A stretch of 64,000 bases of DNA from Thermoflexaceae bacterium. Lineage in GTDB: Bacteria > Chloroflexota > Dehalococcoidia > Tepidiformales > Tepidiformaceae. Numbering within the stretch: position 1 is the stretch's first letter; each line of letters starts with the position of its first letter. The DNA lies in the NCBI GenBank assembly GCA_015075555.1, contig JABTUD010000001.1, positions 868,001 through 932,000 on the forward strand. The letters run 5' to 3'. A program made the translations under genes and the position numbers. The notes under the pieces were generated by a model. It searched no databases. It was not told the DNA's origin and worked only from the letters and a program-made list of their open reading frames with translations. Positions 43,739-53,900 of the stretch are shown here, one piece after another.

Positions 43739-46700
43739 TCATTTGAGCTCGAAGCTCGGATCGATACCTCGTAGCACTTCATTGACTGCGGCGACCACCG
43801 AACCAGGTACCTCTGCATCGCCATCGCCCAATTGCACGCGGACGCTGAACTTGAGGTCGTAGCCGACGGCCTTCGTGCGGATGGTCCCGAGCGCGTCGGC
43901 TAGGTCTTGCAGTTGATTGGGACGCAGCTCAGCCTGTGCTGCACGTGCGCCAAGGGGAAGTGGTGGCTGCGGCGGCGGTGGCGGTTGCGCCTCGGGATAG
44001 CGAAGCTTCACCAAATGGGCGCCCGACACATCGCACGGCCAGGGGCCTGAATCGGATGTCCTCTCGAGGTACTTGCTTCGAATGGCCCCATCTATCGCGT
44101 CTCGCACCAGAATCCACGGCAAGGGCACGCCCCGCTCGTTTGAGAGACTCACCGCCAGCGTGTAGGCCGTGGGAGTGTTCGTCTCCCATGGGGCCGGCAG
44201 CCGTTCTTTCAGCAGGTCGAGCGGAGAGAGCGATTCGGGCGGGGCAGCGAGTTCGGCGTCATCGGTAAGGAGTCCGCTCGGGATTGCCTCCCCGAGAAGG
44301 CTCGCCGGCCCCGACCTGAACCATAGCGCGCCCTCACGGACGGCGATTTCCACAGCCGCAGCAACCACGGCCCGATCTGCACCGGGGACCTCGAATGGCT
44401 CGTCGTACCCTTCTCGGCGCACCTTTACGACCTTGCCACCCTGAAAGTAAGAGATGACGTCGGCGAATCGAGTGGAGTCACCTCCCCAGAGCCCCGGGAG
44501 CTGACCTGGCACGAGTGCCGCAGGTAAGACCTCCGTGAGATTGGCCCTCCCGGGCAGCACGACTTCGAGGCTTGAGTCCTTCAGCGCCGCCTCGTCGGGG
44601 GACTCTCTCCAAAACGTCCGGATGGACTTGTCAGGACGGCTCAGCCTTAGGACGAAGGTGCCCTCGACGCAGCCCGTCACGAGCGTGTCGAGGATGGCCT
44701 TTCGGTTCAACATCTTGGGCAGATGTGGTCGTTCTGCGAATGCCCCGACCAGTGTCTTGAAGCGTTGAGCTTCCTCCCCCGGCCGCCAGAGATCATACGG
44801 ACCATCAGGAAGAAGTGCTTCGGCCGTCACTGCCGTTTCCTGAATCCGCGAACGGCCGTCAGCCTTGATCGTGGCGAAGAGCGGGTCCGAGCCCAGCGTG
44901 ACCTTGAACGCTTCCGGCGAGTTGTCCTTGCCGACGGTGACGACTATCGAGTAAGCCTGCCGGACTGTATCAGGCAGCCGCCTTCGTGCTTCGTCTAGCT
45001 TGAGTTTGAGGGTCTCGCGACGAATGGGGTCGATGTCCTGGCCCCTCAGAGCGTCCTGGACATCCTCCCACCCGAGGTAGTCACGGATCGCATTGCGCGC
45101 CGCCTCCAAACCGTCGACCGACGGCACAGCGAGGACGAGGGCGTTTCGAGAAGTCCGGGGCCGGTCTGGTCCGGTGGTCTCGTTGAGGAACCGCAATGCT
45201 TCCGCGCTGGGCTTCCCTGGCTCGCTGGCTGCTCGTGGGCCGAGCACAGCAAACCGGAATTCGCCGTCATCGTCCACATCTCGCGGCTTTTCGGGGAGCA
45301 TGTGAACCTTCGCTCCCGCTCCGGAAGCGCCTGCTGTCAGCGACTTCACGTTTGGGATTTCACTCAACAGGCGACTGTCGATAACGGGCGGCGAGACCCG
45401 CGAGCAGGCATCGGAGTGCATCTGCTTGAGGTTCGGCTTCGAGCCGAGGCGCCACGTTCTTGGAACAAGCTTCTCACCGCCTGGTCCTGTGCCGGCGTCT
45501 GCGATGGCCTCCTCGTCGAGGAACCAAGACTCATCAGTCCACCGGAGCAGGGCCTTGTCGAAGTCGATTCGGCTTGGCCGCGTCGCTCCGACGAGCACAG
45601 ACAGATCTCGGAGTTGAGCTTTCTGGCCAACAGGCTGCGAGTGCACGAAGGTGGCAAAGACGGCTTGCTCAAGTTCGCGGTAGCGAAGCGTGCCCAGCTC
45701 ATCCTGGATCGACCGAGCCTTTTCCAGCTCCCCGGAAAGGACGCCGCCCCACTCCTGGCGCTTGCCTTCATACTCCTCGGTTGCTGCAACGGTAGTTAGT
45801 TCGCGCGCAGCCTCAGCGATACCAGTCTGTCCCGGCGCCGCAAGGAACACATTCGCGGAGACCAGCGGTGCCAGGTCCCATTTCTCGGCGTCCCTCAGCG
45901 CGATCGCGAACGTCCTGAGGATGCCGCGGGTTCGTTGGAAGCTCTCCAGGTTTGTCCACTTCTGGTAGAAGACGTCCGTCAGATCCGGGTGGAACGGGTA
46001 GCTTCTCAGGAAGCGTTCTTCAGCCGCTGCGCGGTCCCGACGAGTCTGATCGTCGAGTCCTTCGATACCCGACAGGGCCGTGTGGACGTGCGGCCGGAAA
46101 GTCTCTTTGTCCTTGATGGACTCGGGCTTGAAAAACCTCCTGCGCAATACTTCGGCAACGTCATCTCGCCCGACCGGTTCTACGCCTTCCTCCTGTTGAC
46201 GCCGGAAGATGGCATGGAGGTCCCCGATGATGTCCTTCCCGAGGCTGTCGTTCTTTCCGGGATCGGTGGCGAGGAGTGACGCGACAATCGCGCATCGATC
46301 GACCTTCGTCGCGGCCTGCGTGAGGTACTGGAAGAAGTTGACGATCTTGCTTTGCCAGCCCGGGTCCAGCCCCACCTTCTCGCGGGCGTACATGAGCACT
46401 TCATCGATGAGAACGAGTGTCGCGAGCCCGTCCTTGGCCGGCATGGCGAGGAGTTCAGTGAGAAGGTTCTCGGCCGGAGCGCTTTCGCGTTCCGCTTCGG
46501 CTCCTTCGGCGTTGAGCAGCCGAAGCCCTTCTGATCCAGCCAGCTGGAAAGCAAGGACGCTCCACGGGTTTTTCAGCCACCGCGTTTCGCCGTTCGGCGC
46601 CCGCACCTCCATGCCGCGTTCTACGTCGAGCTTGTCGAAACAGAGTGCGGCCACCCGGGCTCGGGGCGGGGTCATGCCGATCTGGGCCTTGAACTCGGTG

Positions 46701-47041
46701 ACGGCTGGCAGGTCGGGGAGATTGTTAGGCTCATTCACCAGGTGATAGAGCGTCACCAGCGTGTGCGTCTTGCCGCCGCCGTACGTCAACTGGAGCTGGC
46801 GCACAGCCTTGTCGTTCTTGCCGGCAAGGCGATGAACGACGTCGGTTACCAGTTCCCGTAACGCGGTCGTTGGATACGTGAGAGCGAAGAACTCCTTGGG
46901 GTCGCGATAGACCGGGCGGGCCTTCCCCATGACCACGTCGTAGAGGTCGGCAGCGAAAATGGCGAGAGAGAGATCTCCCGAACGGAGGTCGTCGCGAAGT
47001 TTCACGACGTCGTGCCATGGTTTCCAGGGGGGAGCGCTCAT
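43739..47041 (-). CDS. DUF499-family ATPase
   Basis: 1,100 residues from the ATG at 47041 with GAAGG upstream. The start PPWKPWHDVVKLRDDLRSGDLSLAIFAADLYDVV is characteristic of DUF499 proteins. Walker A GGGKTH at 88-93 and Walker B LVLIDEV at 209-215 indicate an active P-loop ATPase; the C-terminal part includes a Pro-rich linker (PPPPPQPPLPLG) and a final 60-residue domain. DUF499 ATPases are regularly encoded with DUF1156 methylases and helicases in defence islands; their biochemical role is unknown. The next gene (STAND) starts 221 bases downstream, the largest gap in the island, so a second promoter could lie there; the small reading frame in that gap (43514-43720) does not look convincing. 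Confidence 0.85.
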   Translation of the reverse strand: MSAPPWKPWHDVVKLRDDLRSGDLSLAIFAADLYDVVMGKARPVYRDPKEFFALTYPTTALRELVTDVVHRLAGKNDKAVRQLQLTYGGGKTHTLVTLYHLVNEPNNLPDLPAVTEFKAQIGMTPPRARVAALCFDKLDVERGMEVRAPNGETRWLKNPWSVLAFQLAGSEGLRLLNAEGAEAERESAPAENLLTELLAMPAKDGLATLVLIDEVLMYAREKVGLDPGWQSKIVNFFQYLTQAATKVDRCAIVASLLATDPGKNDSLGKDIIGDLHAIFRRQQEEGVEPVGRDDVAEVLRRRFFKPESIKDKETFRPHVHTALSGIEGLDDQTRRDRAAAEERFLRSYPFHPDLTDVFYQKWTNLESFQRTRGILRTFAIALRDAEKWDLAPLVSANVFLAAPGQTGIAEAARELTTVAATEEYEGKRQEWGGVLSGELEKARSIQDELGTLRYRELEQAVFATFVHSQPVGQKAQLRDLSVLVGATRPSRIDFDKALLRWTDESWFLDEEAIADAGTGPGGEKLVPRTWRLGSKPNLKQMHSDACSRVSPPVIDSRLLSEIPNVKSLTAGASGAGAKVHMLPEKPRDVDDDGEFRFAVLGPRAASEPGKPSAEALRFLNETTGPDRPRTSRNALVLAVPSVDGLEAARNAIRDYLGWEDVQDALRGQDIDPIRRETLKLKLDEARRRLPDTVRQAYSIVVTVGKDNSPEAFKVTLGSDPLFATIKADGRSRIQETAVTAEALLPDGPYDLWRPGEEAQRFKTLVGAFAERPHLPKMLNRKAILDTLVTGCVEGTFVLRLSRPDKSIRTFWRESPDEAALKDSSLEVVLPGRANLTEVLPAALVPGQLPGLWGGDSTRFADVISYFQGGKVVKVRREGYDEPFEVPGADRAVVAAAVEIAVREGALWFRSGPASLLGEAIPSGLLTDDAELAAPPESLSPLDLLKERLPAPWETNTPTAYTLAVSLSNERGVPLPWILVRDAIDGAIRSKYLERTSDSGPWPCDVSGAHLVKLRYPEAQPPPPPQPPLPLGARAAQAELRPNQLQDLADALGTIRTKAVGYDLKFSVRVQLGDGDAEVPGSVVAAVNEVLRGIDPSFELK

Positions 47042-47088
47042 CGCCTTCTTCTCACTTTCGTCAACGCATTCTGACGCCTGCGCGACTG

Positions 47089-50000
47089 CTACTCCAACGC
47101 GAGCGCCGCCTGCACGGGCTTCGGCGCCCGTGGCGCCGCAACGCCTCGTGTCTGGAGATGATTGCTGATGCTTTCGAGGATCGAGCGCTCCTCGCGGTCA
47201 CGGTCATGCGACGCCAGCTCGATTAGTGCCTGGACGAGGTGATGGAACAGCACGTTGCTACGCAGGCCGTGCTCATCTAGGTACTCGTCGACCTCCGTCA
47301 CATCGCCGGCCTTCCAGAGATGCATGAGGCGATGCGCCTGGTCGATGAGCGGCGCCGGTCGCCCGTTCGGGCCTTCGTATCCCATCGACTTTCGGCGTCG
47401 TTGGGTCCAGGCCTTCAGCCGTAACTTGCTGCCAGTGCCCTCCTCGACTTCCTCGCCGCCGAGTTCCTCCTCTAGCTCGAGATCTTCGTCAGCCGGCTCC
47501 TGGCCACCCGACCGGGCGAGAATGTCGTGGTCGTCGGCCAGAGCCTTGTCCGAGAGATTGCATGAGACGGCGTAGAGAATGCAGGGGCCGGCCGGGGCAT
47601 CGCCGAGCTGGAAGTCGTTGCGGTGGAGCAGATAGTAAGTCGTAACGTCGTCCAGCCCGTTAGTCTCCTCGCTGCCCTCGCCGCCGGTGAGCACGCGCCC
47701 CACGACAAAGTCGACGACCATGCGCCGAACCTGCTGGAGGAATTCGTGCACCTCCAGAAGCTTTCCGGGCTCGTTGGCCTTCTTCACGATCGGGTGTTTG
47801 CTGTAGGCCTCCAGTGCAGGGCCCGTGGCAGCCCAGACGAAGTCTGGCCCGCGGATGCCATCGTCCCAGAACCGACGAAGGCGCGTGGTGATCTTGTGGC
47901 GCATCTCCTCCACGACGATGTTGTCCCACCCAGGGCGGGCAGCCGCCGAGCGTTGCTTGCACACCATCCAAACCGACGACGACAGGGCTGCACCGCTGAG
48001 CGCGCGCGTGCGGTTTCCCATCTCGGTCTGGATGGGCCAGCTCCCGTCCACCACGAAGCCCGCACGGATGATGGCGCCGACCAGCGTCTCCCAAGCATCC
48101 GGATGTTTATGGGCGAAGACAATGATGAACTTTCCGTCGGGCGCGAGCGATTCCTGCGCCGCGACGAAGGAGCTGTACATCCCTTCCTCGTAGGCCGCCT
48201 TCGACTTCTGCCTGTCGCCGCCAAATCTACTAGCGTCGTCTATTAGTTCGCCGTCTTGACGTTCCGAATTCCACTTCGGGCCGAGCGGTTCGGAGAAGAC
48301 CTCGTCCATCTCGGGAGAGAGTCCAGCGACCGTGCGGCGCAGCCAAACGTAAAAGAAGTCCATGAGGTCGGAGTACGGGATGGCATCGTAGTACGGAGGA
48401 TCGGTGATGATGGCGTCGTAGTGCTCACCATGGTGTTCGATCGCGGATCCACAGTGAATGGATGGAATGGGCGCATGGACAAGAGCCGCAGTTGAGTGCT
48501 CGACATACTTGGCAACCCACTCGAGCGAACCAGTGAATCCCCCGCTTGAGCCAGCCGTCGTTGTTCCTTCGATGAAGTCCCACGTCATGGGGAGCGCAAA
48601 ACGAGAGAAGGTGTTCACGATGCCACTCTGGGTCGGCGACGGATCCGGTCGACAGATGGTGCTCGAACGATCGGCGAGCCGATCTACGCCCATAGCCAAG
48701 CACGCCACCACGGCCTCCCCCCAGTCGGACGAATAGCCCGCCTGAGTCATGGCATCGCGCGTCGCCCGCGTATGCAGGACAAACGTGCCGAGTGCAAGCA
48801 GTTGTCGGGGCGTAAACAGCCTGTCCCAGCGGTCGAGGCCATACAATGGCACGCGGAAGCCAAGTGCTTCTTTCGCCGGGAGCGGTTCGTCCGGCACCCC
48901 GAAAGGCACATTGGCGAAAACGGCCGGAACCGCATCCCCGGCAGCCTCTACAGCTTGTAGCTCATCGGGCATCGGCGCGCGGTATTCCTTACCCTTCGCG
49001 CCGTCAACCACGACGGCGGTCATCTGTGACCCTAGCCGCCCTGATATGCCTTCGTGACGAATGTCTTCCATCGTCATCATCGCCGGGCAGAGGGGGCAGG
49101 CGGCACCAGTGCGGGACATCGTCGCGGAGCCGATGCGTTTGTCGTGCTCGCGGCGTTGCGCAGCGTTCGTTCCACCTTGGGGCACGTCCGCCTCCACGCT
49201 GAAGACGACTCCAGTCCCTTCCCAATTCGGCTGCATGTTCAACAGGATGCGCTTGTTGTCCTTCTTGCAGAGCCAGCGCGTCTTCAGGAGAGGGATGGTG
49301 CCGCGGCAGCTCTTACACTTGACGGTTCGAGCCCACAAGTAGGCGACTGTTGCCTTGCCATCAACGGTCGGGTAATAGGGACTAAGGTCGGCCTTCGCCC
49401 GCTCCAGGACCCAGCGGCCCCACGCCCGGACGTGCCAAGCCAGGTCCGCGTCGGGAGCCGGCTCATTCGGGTCCCAGCCGGCGAAGTAGTTGGCTGTGTC
49501 CTCGCCGAGCCCATAGTGTGCCAGGCTCCGTTGCAGGGTCTTCCCCTTCTCCCCGCGCGCCTTCAAGAACGCCTCCATGAACTCGGCGTCCTTCAGGGCG
49601 AATGCCGGCAATGGCCGCGTTTGCCCGGCGAGCCGCTGCGGATACTCCAGGGTGCACTTCAAGATGAACCATGCGACGGGATTGAGGTCACCGGCGGTCA
49701 CCTCGCAACCGAGGCGCATCGCCTCGAGTGGGATGGCTCCGCCCCCGGCGAACGGGTCCAGTACGCGCGGCGCCCGGCCGCCATAGGCCTTCTTGATTTC
49801 CTCGCGGAACCAGTCCAGGTCAGGCCCGGACTCTCGTCCCCAACGCAGGATGCCGCCAACGGTCTCCTCGGCTTCCACGAACTCCACCCGGCCGCCGGGC
49901 AGCACCTTGCGCTTCTGCACCTTGCGCAGAGTTCCCCCCAAGCGCTCCAGGATCTCCCTGCGCTTGTCGTCGTCTCCCGGGTCAGGGAGCAGCGTAGCGA

Positions 50001-50154
50001 TAAGTGCGGCACGCGAAGCCGCCAGCGGGCGGCGTGCCGGCCAGATGTGCAGCGTTGAGATGTGCCCGTGCCGCACGTTCTTCTCGTGTACGGAGTCGAT
50101 GGACGCCTGGCGAAGCGGGAACGCGACTTCAATCAGCCGGGGTGTGTCGTTCAT
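47089..50154 (-). CDS. DUF1156 adenine-specific DNA methyltransferase
   Basis: 1,021 residues from the ATG at 50154 with GGAGG upstream. The DUF1156 N-terminus is LIEVAFPLRQASIDSVHEKNVRHGHISTLHIWPARRPLAASRAALIATL. The AdoMet site is DPFAGGGAIPLEAMRLG (133-149). Zn-type cysteines are visible in CKSCRGTI (about 280) and CPLCPAMM (about 355). The N6-adenine catalytic motif is DPPYYDAIPYSDLMDFFYVWLRR (about 585-607). It likely marks host DNA so that the helicase/nuclease module spares it, or modifies DNA as part of attack. It begins 3 bases after the DUF3800 stop. Confidence 0.92.
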   Translation of the reverse strand: MNDTPRLIEVAFPLRQASIDSVHEKNVRHGHISTLHIWPARRPLAASRAALIATLLPDPGDDDKRREILERLGGTLRKVQKRKVLPGGRVEFVEAEETVGGILRWGRESGPDLDWFREEIKKAYGGRAPRVLDPFAGGGAIPLEAMRLGCEVTAGDLNPVAWFILKCTLEYPQRLAGQTRPLPAFALKDAEFMEAFLKARGEKGKTLQRSLAHYGLGEDTANYFAGWDPNEPAPDADLAWHVRAWGRWVLERAKADLSPYYPTVDGKATVAYLWARTVKCKSCRGTIPLLKTRWLCKKDNKRILLNMQPNWEGTGVVFSVEADVPQGGTNAAQRREHDKRIGSATMSRTGAACPLCPAMMTMEDIRHEGISGRLGSQMTAVVVDGAKGKEYRAPMPDELQAVEAAGDAVPAVFANVPFGVPDEPLPAKEALGFRVPLYGLDRWDRLFTPRQLLALGTFVLHTRATRDAMTQAGYSSDWGEAVVACLAMGVDRLADRSSTICRPDPSPTQSGIVNTFSRFALPMTWDFIEGTTTAGSSGGFTGSLEWVAKYVEHSTAALVHAPIPSIHCGSAIEHHGEHYDAIITDPPYYDAIPYSDLMDFFYVWLRRTVAGLSPEMDEVFSEPLGPKWNSERQDGELIDDASRFGGDRQKSKAAYEEGMYSSFVAAQESLAPDGKFIIVFAHKHPDAWETLVGAIIRAGFVVDGSWPIQTEMGNRTRALSGAALSSSVWMVCKQRSAAARPGWDNIVVEEMRHKITTRLRRFWDDGIRGPDFVWAATGPALEAYSKHPIVKKANEPGKLLEVHEFLQQVRRMVVDFVVGRVLTGGEGSEETNGLDDVTTYYLLHRNDFQLGDAPAGPCILYAVSCNLSDKALADDHDILARSGGQEPADEDLELEEELGGEEVEEGTGSKLRLKAWTQRRRKSMGYEGPNGRPAPLIDQAHRLMHLWKAGDVTEVDEYLDEHGLRSNVLFHHLVQALIELASHDRDREERSILESISNHLQTRGVAAPRAPKPVQAALALE

Positions 50155-50157
50155 GAC

Positions 50158-50985
50158 TTAGCCTCCGAGGGTGAGCAGAGATGCTGGAGCCAGGCTCGCG
50201 TAGAACCGGGCACAGTCGTTGGTCGGCCGCGCCGGCCAGCGGTGGGCGCGAGGGGGCAAGCGCGAAGCGAGGAGCGAAACCTGCTGATGAACCCACGTGG
50301 CCTCCCCAATGAATTCCTCGCGTTGGCCGAAGTCGTTCAACTCGACGTGGCGTCTAAACAGGTATGCAAATCCGTCGGCGACCTGGACAAGTCCTGCATG
50401 ATGGGACTTCACGAGAAGCGCACTGTCGATCACCTGATCGAGCCGACTTTCCTTCCTGCTCTTTCCGTAGAACGCATCGCTCCATGCCGGAGGCTCCCAG
50501 AGTAGCTCGGCCATCGCATCGGATTTCTGCTTGTTTTCGTCGAACACCAGAAAGGTCTTGCCTTTGTTGCTCGGCGTACCCTTGGTCAGCCTCTGAACCT
50601 GGAGGGCGAGATGAAGTCCAGCAGCTAGAAGCGGGTCAGCACACACAGGCGGCGCGCCGTGCTGCGGGGGCGAAGCGAGCGCATCCTTCCTAATCGCCGC
50701 GACCACGACTGCGTGCTTCTTTTGGACAACCCAGGTGCATAGCCGCTCCGCGATAGCACGCCGATCGTCTAGGGGAATGTTGCGCCAGCCACCATGGCCA
50801 CCCACGAGCCTGGACGCCTTCAACTCCCGAAGCCTCTCTCCGAAAACTGCCTCGGCATTGCCGAGTATCTCCGAGAAGTCTTCCCGTGCCTTGTTCAACC
50901 GAGTTGCATCCACAAGGACCCCGGCCATTACCAGGCACGGATCGGCCAGTTGGAGGCCGCTCTCGTCGATATAGCAAACCTTCAC
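50158..50985 (-). CDS. DUF3800 protein
   Basis: 275 residues from a GTG at 50985 with AAGGAGAGA upstream, overlapping the helicase end by 4 bases. It begins MKVCYIDESGLQLADPCLVMAGVLVDA; Asp7-Glu8 and later FLVFDENKQKSDAM and LDQVIDSALLVKSHHAGLVQVADGFAYLFRR supply the acidic residues of the DUF3800 family, thought to have an RNase H-like fold. Such proteins occur with phage, toxin and defence genes, with no settled biochemistry. Its place between helicase and methylase suggests a nuclease or regulatory component of that module. Confidence 0.85.
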   Translation of the reverse strand: MKVCYIDESGLQLADPCLVMAGVLVDATRLNKAREDFSEILGNAEAVFGERLRELKASRLVGGHGGWRNIPLDDRRAIAERLCTWVVQKKHAVVVAAIRKDALASPPQHGAPPVCADPLLAAGLHLALQVQRLTKGTPSNKGKTFLVFDENKQKSDAMAELLWEPPAWSDAFYGKSRKESRLDQVIDSALLVKSHHAGLVQVADGFAYLFRRHVELNDFGQREEFIGEATWVHQQVSLLASRLPPRAHRWPARPTNDCARFYASLAPASLLTLGG

Positions 50986-53900
50986 GCCGTCTCTCCTTCC
51001 GCGGCCGCGAAGACTGCGGATTCATCGATGATCACGCCGCCCTTCGCTCTGACCAGGAGTGCGGCGAAGGGGTCACGGACACGCACGAGCCGCGGGTGAG
51101 CACTGACGCAGTCGTAGACGACGTACAGCCAGTAGTCGGTGCGGAGGTTCGCGGACTGCGCCCACTCGTTTTCTGTGACCTCAATGTCGCCGATTGAAGC
51201 GCGTCCTTTCACTTCGATGCAGCGCCGCTCACCGTCACCGCGGACGGAAAGGAGATCGAATCCTGGCCGCTCGAGCAGACCCGCGGCCCGAGCGCCTTCT
51301 GGGGCCGAGACGTCTTTCACGTTCAGTGCGCCGGCAGCCAGTTCGTATTGCTCTGCGAAGCTCATCGCGATGCGTTCGACTTCCGCGTCACGTTTGCGGG
51401 CATCGTCGGGCGACTGCGATGGCATCACCAACGCGTGGGCCACAAACTCCACTGGCCCAGGTGCGATGCCGTCGATGGCACCTTCAAGCTCAGCGAGCGC
51501 ATCCTCGCGACGCCCTTCAAGTCCCCGCTGCTGCTCCCGCACACGCAGGAGGTCGGCTTGGGCGCGCGCGTCTCCGGCGGTCGCCCGTTCGCGAAGCTTC
51601 GCCCGGGTTGCGGCCAACTCGGCCTCGCGGTAGTCGAATCCTCGTCGAACGAAGTCCTGGCGCTCCGCGAGCGTCGAGGCGAGTTCGTTGCGACGTTCGT
51701 CCGCCAACGGCACCGCAATCCGCTGCAGGGCGAACTCTCCCGCTCGGTCCCGAGAAGCAGGGCCGGCGTCCGTGAATTCGGACGCCGGCGAGAGGCCCGG
51801 AGCTGGGCGAAGCACAAGCAGCTGCTCCGGCGCGCACTGCTCCAGTCGGCCTTCGCCGTTGTCCTTAATGGCGACAAGGCGAGTCTCAGTGGCCCGACTC
51901 GCGGGCCGAATCCCGCGCAGCACGTGTATCCGCGCGAAATGAAGCAGATATGGGGCATCAGTGTCGGGGTCGACGAACACCCCCCCGCGCTCAGCGTCCT
52001 CGGCGAACCGCGACGTCACCAGAGTCCGCAGACGCTCAAAGACCGGTTCACCAGGATGCACGAAGAGCTTGTCTTCATCGAGCCGGCCTGGCTTGTGGAC
52101 GGTAAGGCGAGAGCGAACCTCGGGCGGGTAGGTCTCAAGAACAGGCGACAACGCATCCAGAGCCCCCGGAGAGATAGCCCTGATGCTGAACTCCGAGTTC
52201 GGATCGCCATCGATCGCGATCCCGAGCAGCGATGCGGCGTTCTCCACAAAGCGACCGACGTAGCCAGGAAGGAGCCTTCGGTATGCCTCGTTCTCCAGCG
52301 CGGGCCGGAGTCGCGTCAGGGCAGCCCGCACATCCCCGCCGGTCCCGTACAAGGCTCGCTCCTGTGCCGCGAGCGCCTCCACCTGCGCCGGGGTCAGTGT
52401 CCCTTCAATCTCCCGTTCGGCTGCTACGGCGCCCTCCGGGGTCAGCGCCTGTAACATGTATTCCTTGAGCGAAACGCCGTGGAAGAGCCGGCCCACCACG
52501 TCGAAGACCTTATCGCTGCCGAGCTCTTTTCGGATGCGCTCCAGCTTCTCGAGGAGGGTGTGGAGCACATGGCCTTCGCGCGTCTTCCCGGCGACGAGAT
52601 TGATGATGACCACGGGGTCGCGCTTCTGGCCATAGCGGTGGATGCGACCCATCCGTTGCTCAAGCCGGGCCGGATTCCACGGTATGTCGTAGTTCACCAT
52701 CAGCCAGCAGAACTGGAGGTTGATGCCCTCACCGGCCGCATCGGTCGCCACGAGATAGGTAGCGCCGCCATCGTCGGCCGTCCGCCGGAAAAACTCGATC
52801 TGGGCTTGCCGCTCCTGGTAGTCCATCCCGCCATGGATACGCGCAACCTGTCCGGTGAATCCAAGTCCTTCGAGCCGGCGCACAAGGAACTCCAGCGTGT
52901 CGCGGTGCTCGGTGAAGATAATGAGTTTCTCGTCGCGGTACTCTGGCTCCCGGATCACTTCGCGGAGCTTCGCGAGTTTGGATTCCTCCTCAAGTTCGTA
53001 GACTTCGCGAGCAAGCGACGCCAGGGACACCACACGGTTGCGCTCATCTCGCAGCTCCCAGAGCGAACTCGCTACCGTGCCCCCGAGCGCGTCATCCTCG
53101 CTCGATTCGTGGCTTTCGCGGCCATCCTCATGCGCCTCTTCGTCGGCGGTCGTCTCGTCCAGCATGTCTCGAACGGTATTGAGCGCGAGCTGCCGAACTG
53201 CTAGATCCTCGGCGCGCATGCGACCAGCCTCGATGTCCTCGATGAGTCGCCGCAACTTCTCCTCGCGCCGCTCGAAAGAGCGGAGTAGTGCCCAAGTCGA
53301 ACTCGCAAGACGACGTTGGAACACACTCATCGCAAGTTGCGCCGCGGACCGGTTCAGAACGCGGGCCCGGTTGTAGTAGTGCTGAATGTAGGCCGTGGTC
53401 TCGTCATAGAGCCGCTGTTCGCTGATCTCACCAGACGAGAGGTCATAGCTCAGCGTGTTCGAGACTCGCCGCGGATAGATAGGGGTTCCGTCAAACTGCA
53501 CCATTTCTTCCTTGGTCCGACGGAGGAAATGACGTGCCCGAGAATCGGGGGGATAGGCGTTGAAGGCATCCGGCGTGGGCAGAACGTCCGGTTCGAGGAG
53601 TCGCCAGAGACCGAAGTAGGGAAAGTCCTTTCCCATGTGGGGCGTTGCCGTCAGGAGTAGTAGGTGGCTCGCCGACCAGTCAAGGCACCACTGAGGATCG
53701 TCGGCGTGGACCCCTGCCAGCGCTTCGGCAACTCGGTAGCGTTCGGTCTTGCGGAGGCGGAGGTCCTGCTCGCGATCCACCGCCAGCTTGTGGGCCTCGT
53801 CGAAGATGACTAGGTCGTAAGGGACTGTTGTGGCCTCTTGCAGTCGGCCGAACATCCGAGCACCGGCGAGGGTGTCGACGGAGACGATGGCAAGGTCACT

